Assembly (NCBI GenBank): GCA_014843695.1
Contig: CM026387.1
Coordinates: 79,928,341-79,992,340 of the forward strand
Source: Archivesica marissinica
Lineage: Eukaryota > Mollusca > Bivalvia > Venerida > Vesicomyidae
Direction: 5' to 3'
Length of the DNA stretch: 64,000 nt
Made by a program: the position numbers and the translations under genes. The notes under the pieces were generated by a model that ran no database searches, had not been told where the DNA came from, and saw only the letters and a program-made list of their open reading frames with translations. This document shows positions 1 through 12,700 of the stretch, piece by piece. Each line of letters starts with the position of its first letter. The first letter of the stretch is position 1.

Positions 1-689
1 CACCTCGATACTACCACATGATGACCAACCACATATACACTTTCATGTTGGCACCTCGATACTACCACATGATGACCAACCACATATACACTTTCATGTT
101 GGCACCTCGATACTACCACATGATGACCAACCACATATACACTTTCATGTTGCCACCTTGACACTCCCACATGATGACCAACCACATATACACTTTCATG
201 TTGCCACCTTGACACTACCACATGATGACCAACCACATATACACTTTCATGTTGGCACCTCGATACTACCACATGATGACCAACCACATATACACTTTCA
301 TGTTGCCACCTTGACACTCCCACATGATGACCAACCACATATACACTTTCATGTTGCCACCTCGATACTACCACATGATGACCAACCACATATACACTTT
401 CATGTTGGCACCTCGATACTACCACATGATGACCAACCACATATACACTTTCATGTTGCCACCTTGACACTCCCACATGATGACCAACCACATATACACT
501 TTCATGTTGGCACCTTGACACTACCACATGATGACCAACCACATATACACTTTCATGTTGCCACCTTGACACTACCACATGATGACCAACCACATATACA
601 CTTTCATGTTGGCACCTCGATACTACCACATGATGACCAACCACATATACACTTTCATGTTGCCACCTCGACACTCCCACATGATGACC
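1..689. repeat. 51-bp tandem array, about 13.5 copies
   Basis: A 51-base unit recurs with few substitutions. It varies mainly at a CTCGATACTACC / TTGACACTCCC segment. It runs off the left edge. 51 is a multiple of 3 and the unit lacks a stop in one frame, which gives a false 183-codon frame rich in His. The array ends in a SINE-C-like tail (TTTCGCAATCATT, then AAATTAAATAAAG, to 720), and its unit resembles the segment just upstream of that tail in the full SINE-C at 50376. It probably grew inside a SINE. Confidence 0.95.
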
Positions 690-738
690 ATGTTTCGCAA
701 TCATTATAAATTAAATAAAGATTGAAGATTATTTTCAG

Positions 739-788
739 GGTTATGGATTTAGTGTTGGCCATCTGCTCGAGTTATTGCTGGAATTAAG
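739..788 (+). CDS. EXOC6: EXOC6 exon a (first in window)
   Basis: The acceptor ATTTTCAG precedes this 50-base exon and the donor GTAAAT follows it. It reads GYGFSVGHLLELLLEL plus the first two bases of an Arg codon, which the next exon completes with one G. The match to the family is inferred from the phase, the helical leucine pattern and direct continuation into DQYSDTLTLQW. It is less certain than later exons because it is short. Confidence 0.75.
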
Positions 789-3700
789 GTAAATAACTTA
801 CTTTATCGCATAACTTTCAGGGTTCATTCTAGGTCAGAATTTTTGGGAGAAGTGAGAAAGCGAGTGATCGCTTCCTTAAATGGTGTTCTTTAATATACTT
901 CTGCAAAATAGGGTTAAAATGCACAGTACAACCATTAAATAATGGGCCAGTGTATCTTACTAGACAAAATTTTGTTTGAAAATCGTAAAGTTTTAGGGAG
1001 AAGTGGGGCCCCCAGAGGGCGAAGTCAGGGTCCCTAGGGCAACTATTTCACCCACATCGCCCTCTCAACTGATCCCTGAACGTTGCTTGTATTCAGTTTA
1101 ATACAGCCATCACATATTTTCTTGTATGTACACACGTGTAATACAACCTGGACGGATTCTTATTGGTCTCAGCAGGGTTGCTTGCTTTAAACATTCGCCA
1201 GATAGTTTGTGGGTGAAATCAACTGATTAAATCAATAAAATGCTAAATATGCACTGGCTGCATATAGTGATTAAAAATATTGTGTCGATTATTTGCAAGT
1301 TGTTTGATGATGATTTAGCTTATTTACCCTCGCAGTCGGCGAACCATGTGGGAGAGCGGCTAATTGTTTGATGATGATTTAGCTTATTTACCCTCGCCGT
1401 CGCGAACGATGTGGGAGAGCAGCTAATTGTTTGATGATGATTTAGCTTATTTACCCTCGCCGTCGCGAACGATGTGGGAGAGCAGCTAATTGTTTGATGA
1501 TGATTTAGCTTATTTACCCTCGCAGTCGGCGAACCATGTGGGAGAGCGGCTAATTGTTTGATGATGATTTAGCTTATTTACCCTCGCAGTCGGCGAACGA
1601 TGTGGGAGAGCGGCTAATTGTTTGATGATGATTTAGCTTATTTACCCTCGCAGTCGGCGAACGATGTGGGAGAGCAGCTAATTGTTTGATGATGATTTAG
1701 CTTATTTACCCTCGCTGTCGGCGAACCATGTGGGAGAGCGGCTAATTGTTTGATGATGATTTAGCTTATTTACCCTCGCTGTCGGCGAACCATGTGGGAG
1801 AGCGGCTAATTGTTTGATGATGATTTAGCTTATTTACCCTCGCCGTCGGCGAACCATGTGGGAGAGCGGCTAATTGTTTGATGATGATTTAGCTTATTTA
1901 CCCTCGCTGTCGGCGAACCATGTGGGAGAGCAGCTAATTGTTTGATGATGATTTAGCTTATTTACCCTCGCCGTCGGCGAACCATGTGGGAGAGCGGCTA
2001 ATTGTTTGATTATCGGGAACAAGTTTCTATGGTGTATGGGTGCATCTTTCTGATTTTCTCGAGATGAAATATGGCTGAAAAGTATACAGCAAACAGAATT
2101 TTTGTTCTTCAAATTTATTGTTGTTGTTACTGTGGTAATGTGATATATAGGATGTTACACTCGTGGTGATTTCATACCATATTTTATGAAACGTACGTTC
2201 CTATGTGTAATAATGTCAAACGTGCAGAGTTTTGTATTGGCGATGTCTTAAATTGGCACATTTCCCCCCCCCCCAAATTAAACCCACACTCGGCTCGGCA
2301 AGAGAAACGCCAATAAATCGTACTATTATGGGATAGAAATATAATCAGTGACATCACGCGATTCTGACAAGTTTTAAATCAATTTGCATCAAATGTTGTT
2401 AATTAATTGGAAAAGTAATAACCATTATAATGTGAACAAACAATTTTATTTTGGCAAGTTTACGGACTATGTATAGTGCAAACCATTGATTACCATTGTA
2501 TGTGCCGTATGCATATGGCCATATCTTGCTCACAGTAAAACCTGTGTTAGCAATCACCTCTATTAAGCAGCCATTTTCAAGATTCCCAATATGTTGTTAT
2601 GCCCCCTAAGGGAGGCATATATTTGTTTGCATTGTCGGTGTATCCGTCCGTCCGAGTCAATATTTCCAGTCTGGGCTGTACCCTCTTCGGCAGTGGCTGT
2701 TAGCTTCGGGGGCATTCATCACCTACTGTGATATTTCTTGTTTTATTATGCATTAGACCTCTATTAAGCAGCCACCTGTGTTAAGCAGCAACCTTCTGTG
2801 ATTCCCTTGATTGGCTGTTTAAGACATGTTTAACTACTCTGACAAACTTTTATTTATTTTACAACGATTGCGAAGCAAGTTTTAACAACTTATATTAATC
2901 ACTCTCGTTGGTGCGTAAATGTGATCATTCGTGTCGGAGGAAACCGGAGTACCCAGAGAAAACCCACCTCTCCGATCTGGCGACCACCGTACCATATAAT
3001 TGACAAATAGTTGCCGAAAGGCTACACCATTTAATATGCTACATCCACTGTTGCGTTCAATACATCACAGCCATCTTGAATGTAAAGGTTTCAAGTGACT
3101 GGGTCACATTGTCCAAGGGATGATATTGATAGTGTATAGAACTTTATTTTAGCTCGATTGCGAAACAAGTTCTTACAACTTTTATTGATCACTCTCGAGA
3201 CCTCATTCCTTCTGGATCCATCGCCACAAATATTACAAATTTATTTTAGCTCTATAGTTTATTCTTTAAGTAATGTAGGGTACAGTTTTTGTTAAAGATT
3301 ACACATTAAGGTCAAGGTTGCTGTCAAATCTCGTCGGCGAAAAGTAAACAATCACTGCAATGTCAGCTAGGTTCGCGAATATATCTGAGGAAGAACAGCC
3401 GATTGTTCGATATAACAAAATACCTTGTTGGACATTATTTTCCTCGGGTTGACAATATCCACCGTCACACTCACCGAGATGAAATATTTATATAGAGTGG
3501 TGGAGCCTATGCTCGGCGTAAATCCCACATATAATGACCAGTATAAAATGTTTATTACACTTGCCGTATATTATTATTTTCTTAAGTCGTGAAAACAACT
3601 TTAAAAAACTCCTGGTTGACAGTTTTAGCTTTATCACATGACCATGCTGCTCTATACAGCTATCGTAACGGTGTCGGTCAACACCCGTTTATATGGGGAA

Positions 3701-6700
3701 CTGAAGACTTCAGGGCACCTATGCACGGCGCACTTGTTATTTTTTATTTATCCATCATAACTTGTTGAATATCTTATTTTGATATAGTACATCATTGAAT
3801 AAAAACACTTATTGGTCTTAATTAGAAATGGTATAGAAACTGTTTTTCCAGTTAGATGTAGATTTTTAAAATTCGGATAGCTACCTCAATTGCTCATACA
3901 CCGTATCAGTTTCGGGGGAAATAGACCAGTCATGTGACAGTTGCATCAGGCTGCCGGTACACTCAATGGAATGCTATTGAACCATGCTTCAGTTCTGTCA
4001 GCGAAATTAGCCTAGAACCATATAAATATTTTAAATACAAATGTAAATGGACAAATATGCCGAGCATAGGAATACGCCGAGCATAGGAAAACGCCGAACA
4101 TAGATTCCACCACTCTACTATCCTCGTAAATATCATGATATATGGGAAATGGTATATCAACAGTTCAACATATTACTTGTTATTACGAAAACATTTCCTA
4201 AAAGGCCATTCCATTATGAGACTACTTTTTGGCAGTGCATTGTGTTGTCTCTTAATATAGTGTCGATTGTACTTGTATTTATTAATATGTGTATAAAAAA
4301 GGACTATTTAAACTAAATAAGAGCCCCGCTCAGGCCGTGTCTCATTTATATGAAAAAGTTGGCAGTTTCTTACGGAGGTTGGTGCACCCAAGTACTGGTT
4401 AACCGTTGGAGCCTGCCCAGGAAAGGTGTTGTTAGGTAAACTGCCCGCCGGCGATATAGCCCAAAATGGTGCTGATGCAGGCGTAAAACCCGAAATATAA
4501 AAAATATAAATAAATAAAACTAAATAAGATGCCACTTTAGGAATCTGGAACCAGACTGCCTAATATAGATTGGCTGATTACTTGAGAATATTTTTGGAAG
4601 TTTTTGACCACCTATACTTCATTTTCATAAACCATTTCATACCATATATGATAGATGAGTCTTGTTTTTGTTGTTACAGGGACCAGTATAGTGATACGTT
4701 GACACTGCAGTGGGTGGACGTGTTTAACGATATATTTGCGGATGACAATTACACACCAATCTACATCGAGAGTGAACCCGACTATGTATCTGTGATAACT
4801 CAGTTTCCTTTCCAAGATGACGAGCTCCAACAAGTAAGGCATCTTTACCTCGTATTCACACATCACACCTAGCCCCGCGGTTATAAAACTGTTCTCACGC
4901 GATCTGATTGGTTGATTCTGAGTGTTACTGTCAGCTGAACTAATCACACGATTGAGATTGATCTCACGCGATCTGATTGGTTGATTCTGAGTGTTACTGT
5001 CAGCTGAACCAATCAGATGATTGAGATTGATCTCAAATCTCACGCGATCTGATTGGTTGATTCTGAGTGTTACTGTCAGCTGAACCAATCAGATGATTGA
5101 GATTGATCTCAAATCTCACGCGATCTGATTGGTTGATTCTGAGTGTTACTGTCAGCTGAACCAATCAGATGATTGAGATTGATCTCAAATCTCACGCGAT
5201 CTGATTGGTTGATTCTGAGTGTTACTGTCAGCTGAACCAATCAGATGATTGAGATTGATCTCAAATCTCACGCGATCTGATTGGTTGATTCTGAGTGTTA
5301 CTGTCAGCTGAACCAATCAGATGATTGAGATTGATCTCAAATCTCACGCGATCTGATTGGTTGATTCTGAGTGTTACTGTCAGCTGAACCAATCAGATGA
5401 TTGAGATTGATCTCAAGCGATCTGATTGGTTGATTCTGAGTGTTACTGTCAGCTGAACCAATCAGATGATTGAGATTGATCTCAAATCTCAAGCGATCTG
5501 ATTGGTTGATTCTGAGTGTTACTGTCAGCTGAACCAATCAGATGATTGAGATTGAGTTTTGTTAACCTTTAGGCCTAATCACTTGAGCTCCACATTGTCT
5601 TGAGCTCCACATTGTTTTGATGACTATTTAGATTGTCCATGAACTTTACCATGAGCAACAAAGAGAAATAAATCGTTTCTAGAAAACCTGTACGGCTGCA
5701 TATTTTTTTCCCATTTCGAAGCCCCACCTCCCGAGTCGAGACACCTACATATCTTTGCAAATCGTTCCAAGTTAAAAATAATATTTAATTTACTGCAGAA
5801 AAAAATACAGAATGATGAATAATTTTGAAAATAAAAGCCATCAAAACCAATTTTTTATCAACAGACAACTATTGACTCACAATAGCCACCTTTAGCAAAC
5901 AACCAATTACCGACTGATGTTTGCCATATGTACCTTGTGCCCATAATCACGAGAACTTTGTTTGAAAGTTCGAGTATGTGTTATGTCACCTTAATTTACA
6001 TCCTGTGCCGTCTGATCTGGCTCATTGCTGTTTGCAAAATTGATTTTATCTCCGCGAGCAAAAGGTTAAAGTTGCTGCCATTAGCAAACAGGACATACCC
6101 ATACATATAGGAACGTACACGAGTGGTCATTTCATACCATATGAAACGAGTTTCACAAAATATAGTGTGAAATCACCACGAATGTAAGATCCTTTTCATC
6201 ACATTACCACAATAACAACAACCAATTCTATAAATTAGAAAAAACATTCAATTTGCTAGTATACTTTTCCTGCATCTCGATGAAATCGGTATGGTGCATC
6301 TGTACCCCGTAGTAAATAGTCCCTGAAAAGGAAACAGCTCCACGTAAATAACACAATACTTTTAATCCCTATACTGTAGAGCGCTAGTGCATATTTAGCA
6401 TTTTTATTGATTTTCAACAAAGAAAAGTATGATGCAGAGTTGCAAACTATAGTTGTTGAAAATCAATAAAATGTTAAATATGCACTAGTGGGATACAGTT
6501 TAGTGATTAAAAGTATTGTGTCAAAAGCAAGCTGTCGTGCCGTGACCAATCAAAATCCATCCAGATTGTATTACACGCGTGTACATACAAGAAAATATGT
6601 TATGGCTGTATGGAACTGAATACAGGCAAAGTTATGCGAGACAATGCTGTGTCATCTTTCTGTACAGGAATATGACATGAATGATTTATATTACACCGTG

Positions 6701-9700
6701 GACAGATGTTGCCTGAGCATATTGTAATTGGATGTATCTGCTTTATTTGCAGTCTCTGTTTCCTAAGAGATTTCCATTCTCCGAGTTTGTACCAAATGTT
6801 TACAACCAAGTGAAAGAATATATCAACGCCTGCCTAAAATTCTCTGCTGATTTACATCTAAGGTATATTACATGTTTATAACCGGGTGAAAAAATATAAT
6901 ATGAATACCTAAAATTCTCTGCTGATTTACATCTAAGGTATATTACATGTTTATAACCGGATGAGTCCGCCTCCATGGTCGAGTGGTTACGGTCGCTGAC
7001 TTGTATACCACTGTAACCTATCATCACTGATGATCACCGGTTCGAGCCCCACTCAGGCCGTGTCTCATTGATATGAAAAAGTTGGCAGTTTCTTACGGAG
7101 GTTGGTGCACCGAAGTACTGGTTAACCACTGGAGCCTGCCCAGGAAAGGTGTTGTTAGGTAAACTGCCCGCCGGCGATATAGCCCGAAATGGTGCTGATG
7201 CAGGCGTAAAACCCGAAATATAAAAATATAACATAATTATAACCGGGTGAAAAAATATAATATGAATGCCTAAAATTCTCTGCTCTGGTATATCCTGAAC
7301 TCTAAACAAATAACGTGTGTGTGTATTTGAGGTTATAAAGCTCTGCCCACCTGAAGACACTGTAAGCAAGGGTACCAAAATGTCACTTGAGGATTGACCC
7401 CGACGTGTACCCCTCGCGTCTTATTAACGATATATTTTAGAGTTTCCCAGGGAATATATTTTTATAAAAACGGCTCTTGGCTGTGTATTTAATGTCTAAA
7501 TTTAGTATAATATTGAGCTCAAAATATAATGGATTCTCTGTTGGTTAATGAAACAGTGGAAGTCGTGATAGCACAGTTGTAGCGTGTAGGTGCGAAAGGC
7601 CCGGAGTTTGTGCCCCGCTGAGGCCGTTATGATTGTGCCCTTAGGCAATGCATTTAAATGTGCCTCTTCTCTCCCTCATGGCAATGGATTCCATCAGGAA
7701 TGAGGTATCGAGATTAATATAAGTTGTAAGAACTTGTTTTGCAATCGAGCTAAAATAAATTTGTATAAACTAACTAATGAAACCAGTCTAAATATACTTC
7801 CATTGATCAACAAACATACAATAGCAACAGCTGTGTTTTACGTTTATTTATCGTCGCTACCAGTTGCCCATATGAGCGACGCCTCCTGAAGAAATTAGTC
7901 ATTTTGGACGATAGTGCAATGATACAGACAGAGACCCATTCCAGAGTCTCCTCTGGTTCTTTTACGTGCACGGTGTAAAGCACCGACACGAGACCTCGGT
8001 TTAAAGTCCCATCTGAAAGACTGTTAATCGCGAATTTTCAATCCATGTTTTCATGTAGACATTTTGGCTCATTGCAGGCACGTTACGAGCTAGTAAATGT
8101 GATATTGTGCAGAAGATCTGTTTTTCAACAGCTCCCGTGTACATGGGGTCACATCTGAAAGACTGTTAATTTTATTAGGGTCAGACGGAGGATCGAACTT
8201 GCGATCCCTGGATTACCAGTCCAATGTGTTACCACTGGGCAACAGATCCGTCTGTCAGCTGTTAGCTGATTGATGTACATGATGTTTAACACCTTGTGTA
8301 TTTCCTCATATATAGATGGATGCAGTGCAACCTGTAAAGACCATGTGAAAGGAAAGATGTAGTCTATGTTTACATGTGGTCTCTATAAACCTATCAAATT
8401 ACACTAGAGGACAAAATTGTACTGAAATTCCAGGACATATTTCCAGAGTTTTCAGTTACAAATAAGAAAAACACATCAATGAATTGTCGTCTATTTATAG
8501 CCTTTATATTACCCAGCATGCAGAGAGTTAATGTGAGGTCAGAATAGTGGTTTATGGGGCAAGGTGTATTTATGCCATGGTGGTTTTCATCACAAGTCGG
8601 ACTGATCTACAAGGTGAAATGAAAGGGTGTAGTCATGACATGTTCATTTATTTTCTATCATAAGTTATCTTACGAGCAGTGGTGCAAGTTTTCTCATATT
8701 GAATGTATGGAGGAGTTGTCTTTCCTCTTTGTAAAAACATTTCTCCATCATATACCTTACACTCCAAGGGTCTCCGTGGTTGTGTGGTTACGGTCGTTGA
8801 CTTCAAATCATTGCTCCTCACAGCTATAGGTTCGAACTCATTCAAGTGAGGAAGCTATCCAGCTTGCTTGCAGTAGGTCGGTGGTTCTACATGGGTGTCC
8901 GTCTGTGTGTGAAATAATGATTGGTGAGGCAAGCCAGTGTCTTCCTCCAATAATAATTGGAGTCACCATATACCTAAGCTGTTGGGTGACTTAAAAACCC
9001 TTAAAAAAAGAAACAAATATCTTACACTTCTGCATGTTTTGAATGTCTATCTTAATCCATACACAGTTGAGTAATGTACTGTTTTCAGTCATACAGAAAT
9101 AGATGATATGATACGCAAGTCCACCAATCTGTTGCTGACTCGTACATTGAGTGGATGCCTGTCTTCTCTGATAAAGAGACCGAATCTTAGTCTTCTACAG
9201 GTAAGCATTAAGTAGAATATAACTGTCTGTTGCTGGAAACCTCCGATCCCTTCAATCTGATGTGGGTCGTCTCCGCGGCCGAGTAGTTACGGTCGTCGAC
9301 TTCAAATCACTTGTCCCTCACTGCTGCAGGTTTGAATCACACTCGGGGGGGGGGGGTATTGAATTTGTTCAAGTGAGGTGGCTTGCAGAAGGTCGGTGGT
9401 TTTACCTTGGTACATTCCCATGCTGTAAATGGTGCATACAGGTAATATGTTTAGGATTGGGACCATGGGTAATATGTGGGACCATGGGCTTAACCTTGCA
9501 TGATTTTTGTATGCTAGTAATATGCTGTGTGGGGTGCAAGTTTACCTCCATCTGTGTGAGGTGCAAGTTAACCTCCATCTGTGTGGGGTGCAAGTTAACC
9601 TCCATCTGTGTGGGTGCAAGTTAACCTCTGTCTGTGTGGGGTGCAAGTTTATCTCCATCTGTGTGGGGTGCAATTTAACCTCTGTCTGTGTGGGGTGCAA

Positions 9701-12700
9701 TTAACCTCCATCTGTGTGAGGTGCAAGTTAACCTCCATCTGTGTGGGGTGCAAGTTAACCTCCATCTGTGTGGGGTGCAAGTTAACCTCTGTCTGTGTGG
9801 GGTGCAAGTTAACCTCCATCTGTGTGGGGTGCAAGTTAACCTCCATCCGTGTGGGGTGCAAGTTAACCTCCATCTGTGTGGGGTGCAAGTTAGCCTCCAT
9901 CTGTGTGGAGTGCAAGTTAACCTCCATCTGTGTGGGGTGCAAGTTAACCTCTGTCTGTGTGGGGTGCAAGTTAACCTCTGTCTGTGTGGGGTGTAAGTTA
10001 ACCTCTGTCTGTGTTGGGTGCAAGTTAGCCTCCATCTGTGTGGGGTGCAAGTTAACCTCCATCTGTGTGGGATGCAAGTTAACCTCTGTGTGGGGTTCAA
10101 GTTAATCTCCATCTGTGTGAGGTGCAAGTTAACCTCCATCTGTGTGAGGTGCAAGTTAACCTCCATCTGTGTGGGGTGCAAGTTAACCTCTGTCTGTGTG
10201 GGGTGCAAGTTAACCTCCATCTGTGTGGGGTGCAAGTTAACCTCTGTCTGTGTGGGGTGTAAGTTAACCTCCATCTGTGTGGGGTGCAAGTTAACCTCTG
10301 TCTGTGTGGGGTGCAAGTTAACCTCCATCTGTGTGGGGTGCAAGTTAACCTCTGTATGTGTGGGGTGCAAGTTAACCTCTGTCTGTGTGGGGTGCAAGTT
10401 AACCTCCATCTGTGTGGGGTGCAAGTTAACCTCTGTCTGTGTGGGGTGCAAGTTAACCTCCATCTGTGTGGGGTGCAAGTTAACCTCTGTCTGTGTGGGA
10501 TGCAAGTTAACCTCTGTCTGGGTTTAAGCAGAGTCATAGTTAAAGGTCAACTTTACGAGATTTTCCAGCAGTACCTGCTGCTCTCAGTGTTAGTTCAAGG
10601 GTATACTTAATGGTGAGGGGTCAGATTGGGCGTATTGCGTGTGTATCATATCTCCAATGCGGCAGTGTTCATGAGCCTCAGAGTTCAGTATATTATTTAG
10701 ATGTAACCCATATATGAAACCAACATGTTAATCCTGATTTGCAATCTTATATCCGGCACAGTGAACGTCAGGGCCTCCGCTGTCTATCGCCACTGGCGCC
10801 AATTTTGGCAAAAGTGGCTCCAAATATTCGAAAGTGGCGAATATGTATGGCGCCATGATTTAAGTGACCCGAAAATTCGTTCTCGAGTCGCGCATACCAT
10901 GAGTCGCAGGGCACAGAAATGTCGATAACCAGCCCAATCAATACACGGTCAAGATTGTTTATTGCTCGTTAGTGGGATATGAATGACACGATGTGAGAAG
11001 ATAATTGGGCAAGTATGCTCGATCAATTAGTTAAGAAAACACCTGGCATCATGTATATTTGAAGTGTGCCGTGGATACAACAAATTAACAACAATTACGG
11101 CACGATTTTGATGATAAAGACACCGCCTGAATGTTTACAGCACTCGACAAATTCGACCGTTTTGATTTTGATCAGCTGTTAATTACGCTAGTTTGCTGTT
11201 TTGCAAACGTTTTTTGTGATGATCTCTTAATTACCGTGATCCCAACAAAGGTGAGGAAATTGATTGTTTATCGATAATTTCTGCTTGCCCAGCAGGAAAC
11301 TCGACGTGCCCGGTGAAAAATCACAACGTTTCTTGAAATTGACATTTTGTGTCTGTGATTCGAAAGCCGTGAACACGTTTTATTATTATATTACGGACTT
11401 GTGTCATTGGGTTTTATAGCACAATGAATTATATTTAAGCGTGCTCGACTATACAGATAATCTATGTTCTCGTAAGAGACAGAGTGCACTGAATCGGTAG
11501 TAAAGTCAATTTTCTGGAAAATTCGGAAATTCCACATCTATTTTTAGACACGCACCTGTTAAATGAAACTCGTAGTGGTTATTTGCCGACGGGCTTGCTC
11601 TCCACAATAATGATCAATGTAGTACTATGCTGTAATTAGTGTACCAGTCAATTGACTATTACCTTTGAAGTTACAATTTAATGCCTCAGGGAAAACATGT
11701 CACAGATTAATTTATGGCTTCGGATTATCGGACAATAGCGGCAATCAACAAGGATCAGTCAAGCAGGTCGCATATCTTATCTTACTTGTGGCCCCTGTTT
11801 CCACTGTTGAGTGTGAAAGGGGGTTCAGCAGGCAACAGCTCATCAAAACTTGCCTGAGAAACTCTCTGGCAATGCCCACATTTAACAACCTGATGAGAAT
11901 TTCTATTGATGGCCCTGGTCTTGAGGACTTTGACTTTGGGGGAGCATTTTTTAAGTGGAAGTCCATGAAATCCAGAAGAATCCTCTTTTAACACCTTTAT
12001 GAGAGATTTTTATTTGTATGAATGTAAAGAATAAAGAATGTATGAGAACACAATAAAGAATGTTGTAATACAAAGAAATTGAGCCTTTCGTTTGTTGTTG
12101 TAGTTTATTTTATATTGGCTCCAATTTTAGCTTATATGGCTCCAAAGTGGCGACAGAGGTGGCTCCACCTTACAAAAAGCCAGTGGAGGCCCTGAACGTG
12201 CATTGTAAGCTCCAACTAGTAAGCAATAAATCTTTCTGGCAGAATGATGATTATTAATTACTTACTGAAGGTAGTTTTGAGGTTGTTATAATCTCTTATG
12301 GATTACCTCGAGACATACATACATGTCATTGTTCTGACTGCCTCACGTCTGTGTTTCTGGTAGTGGTTTACGGATTACCTCGAGACATACATGTCATTGT
12401 TCTGACTGCCTCATGTCTGTGTTTCTGGTAGTGGTTTACGGATTACCTCGAGACATACATACATGTCATTGTTCTGACTGCCTCATGTCTGTGTTTCTGG
12501 TAGTGGTTTACGGATTACCTCGAGACATACATACATGTCATAGTTCTGACTGCCTCTTGTCTGTGTTTCTGGTAGTGGTTTACGGATTACCTCGAGACAT
12601 ATAACATGTCATAGTTCTGACTGCCTCTTGTCTGTGTTTCTGGTAGTGGTTTAGCAAACTGACAGTATAATACTGTAACTTATTTGAAAACAGCAGAGTA

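Noticed and set aside
158..709. 183-codon His-rich frame (PHDDQPHIHFHV repeats), possible metal-binding protein
   Set aside because: It is a tandem 51-base intronic array inside a SINE-like tail, with no start context, signal or unique sequence.
4612..5088. 158-codon minus-strand frame overlapping exon b
   Set aside because: It is the antisense of EXOC6 exon b plus the hairpin array.
9608..10527. Cys/Gly-rich and Thr/Pro-rich frames on both strands
   Set aside because: The 27-base array is open in several frames on both strands at once, as expected from a repeat and not from coding sequence.
10769..12194. A host gene for the frame at 11665-11991
   Set aside because: The frame lies between hAT inverted ends and carries only the hAT dimerisation motif, so it is a transposon remnant.
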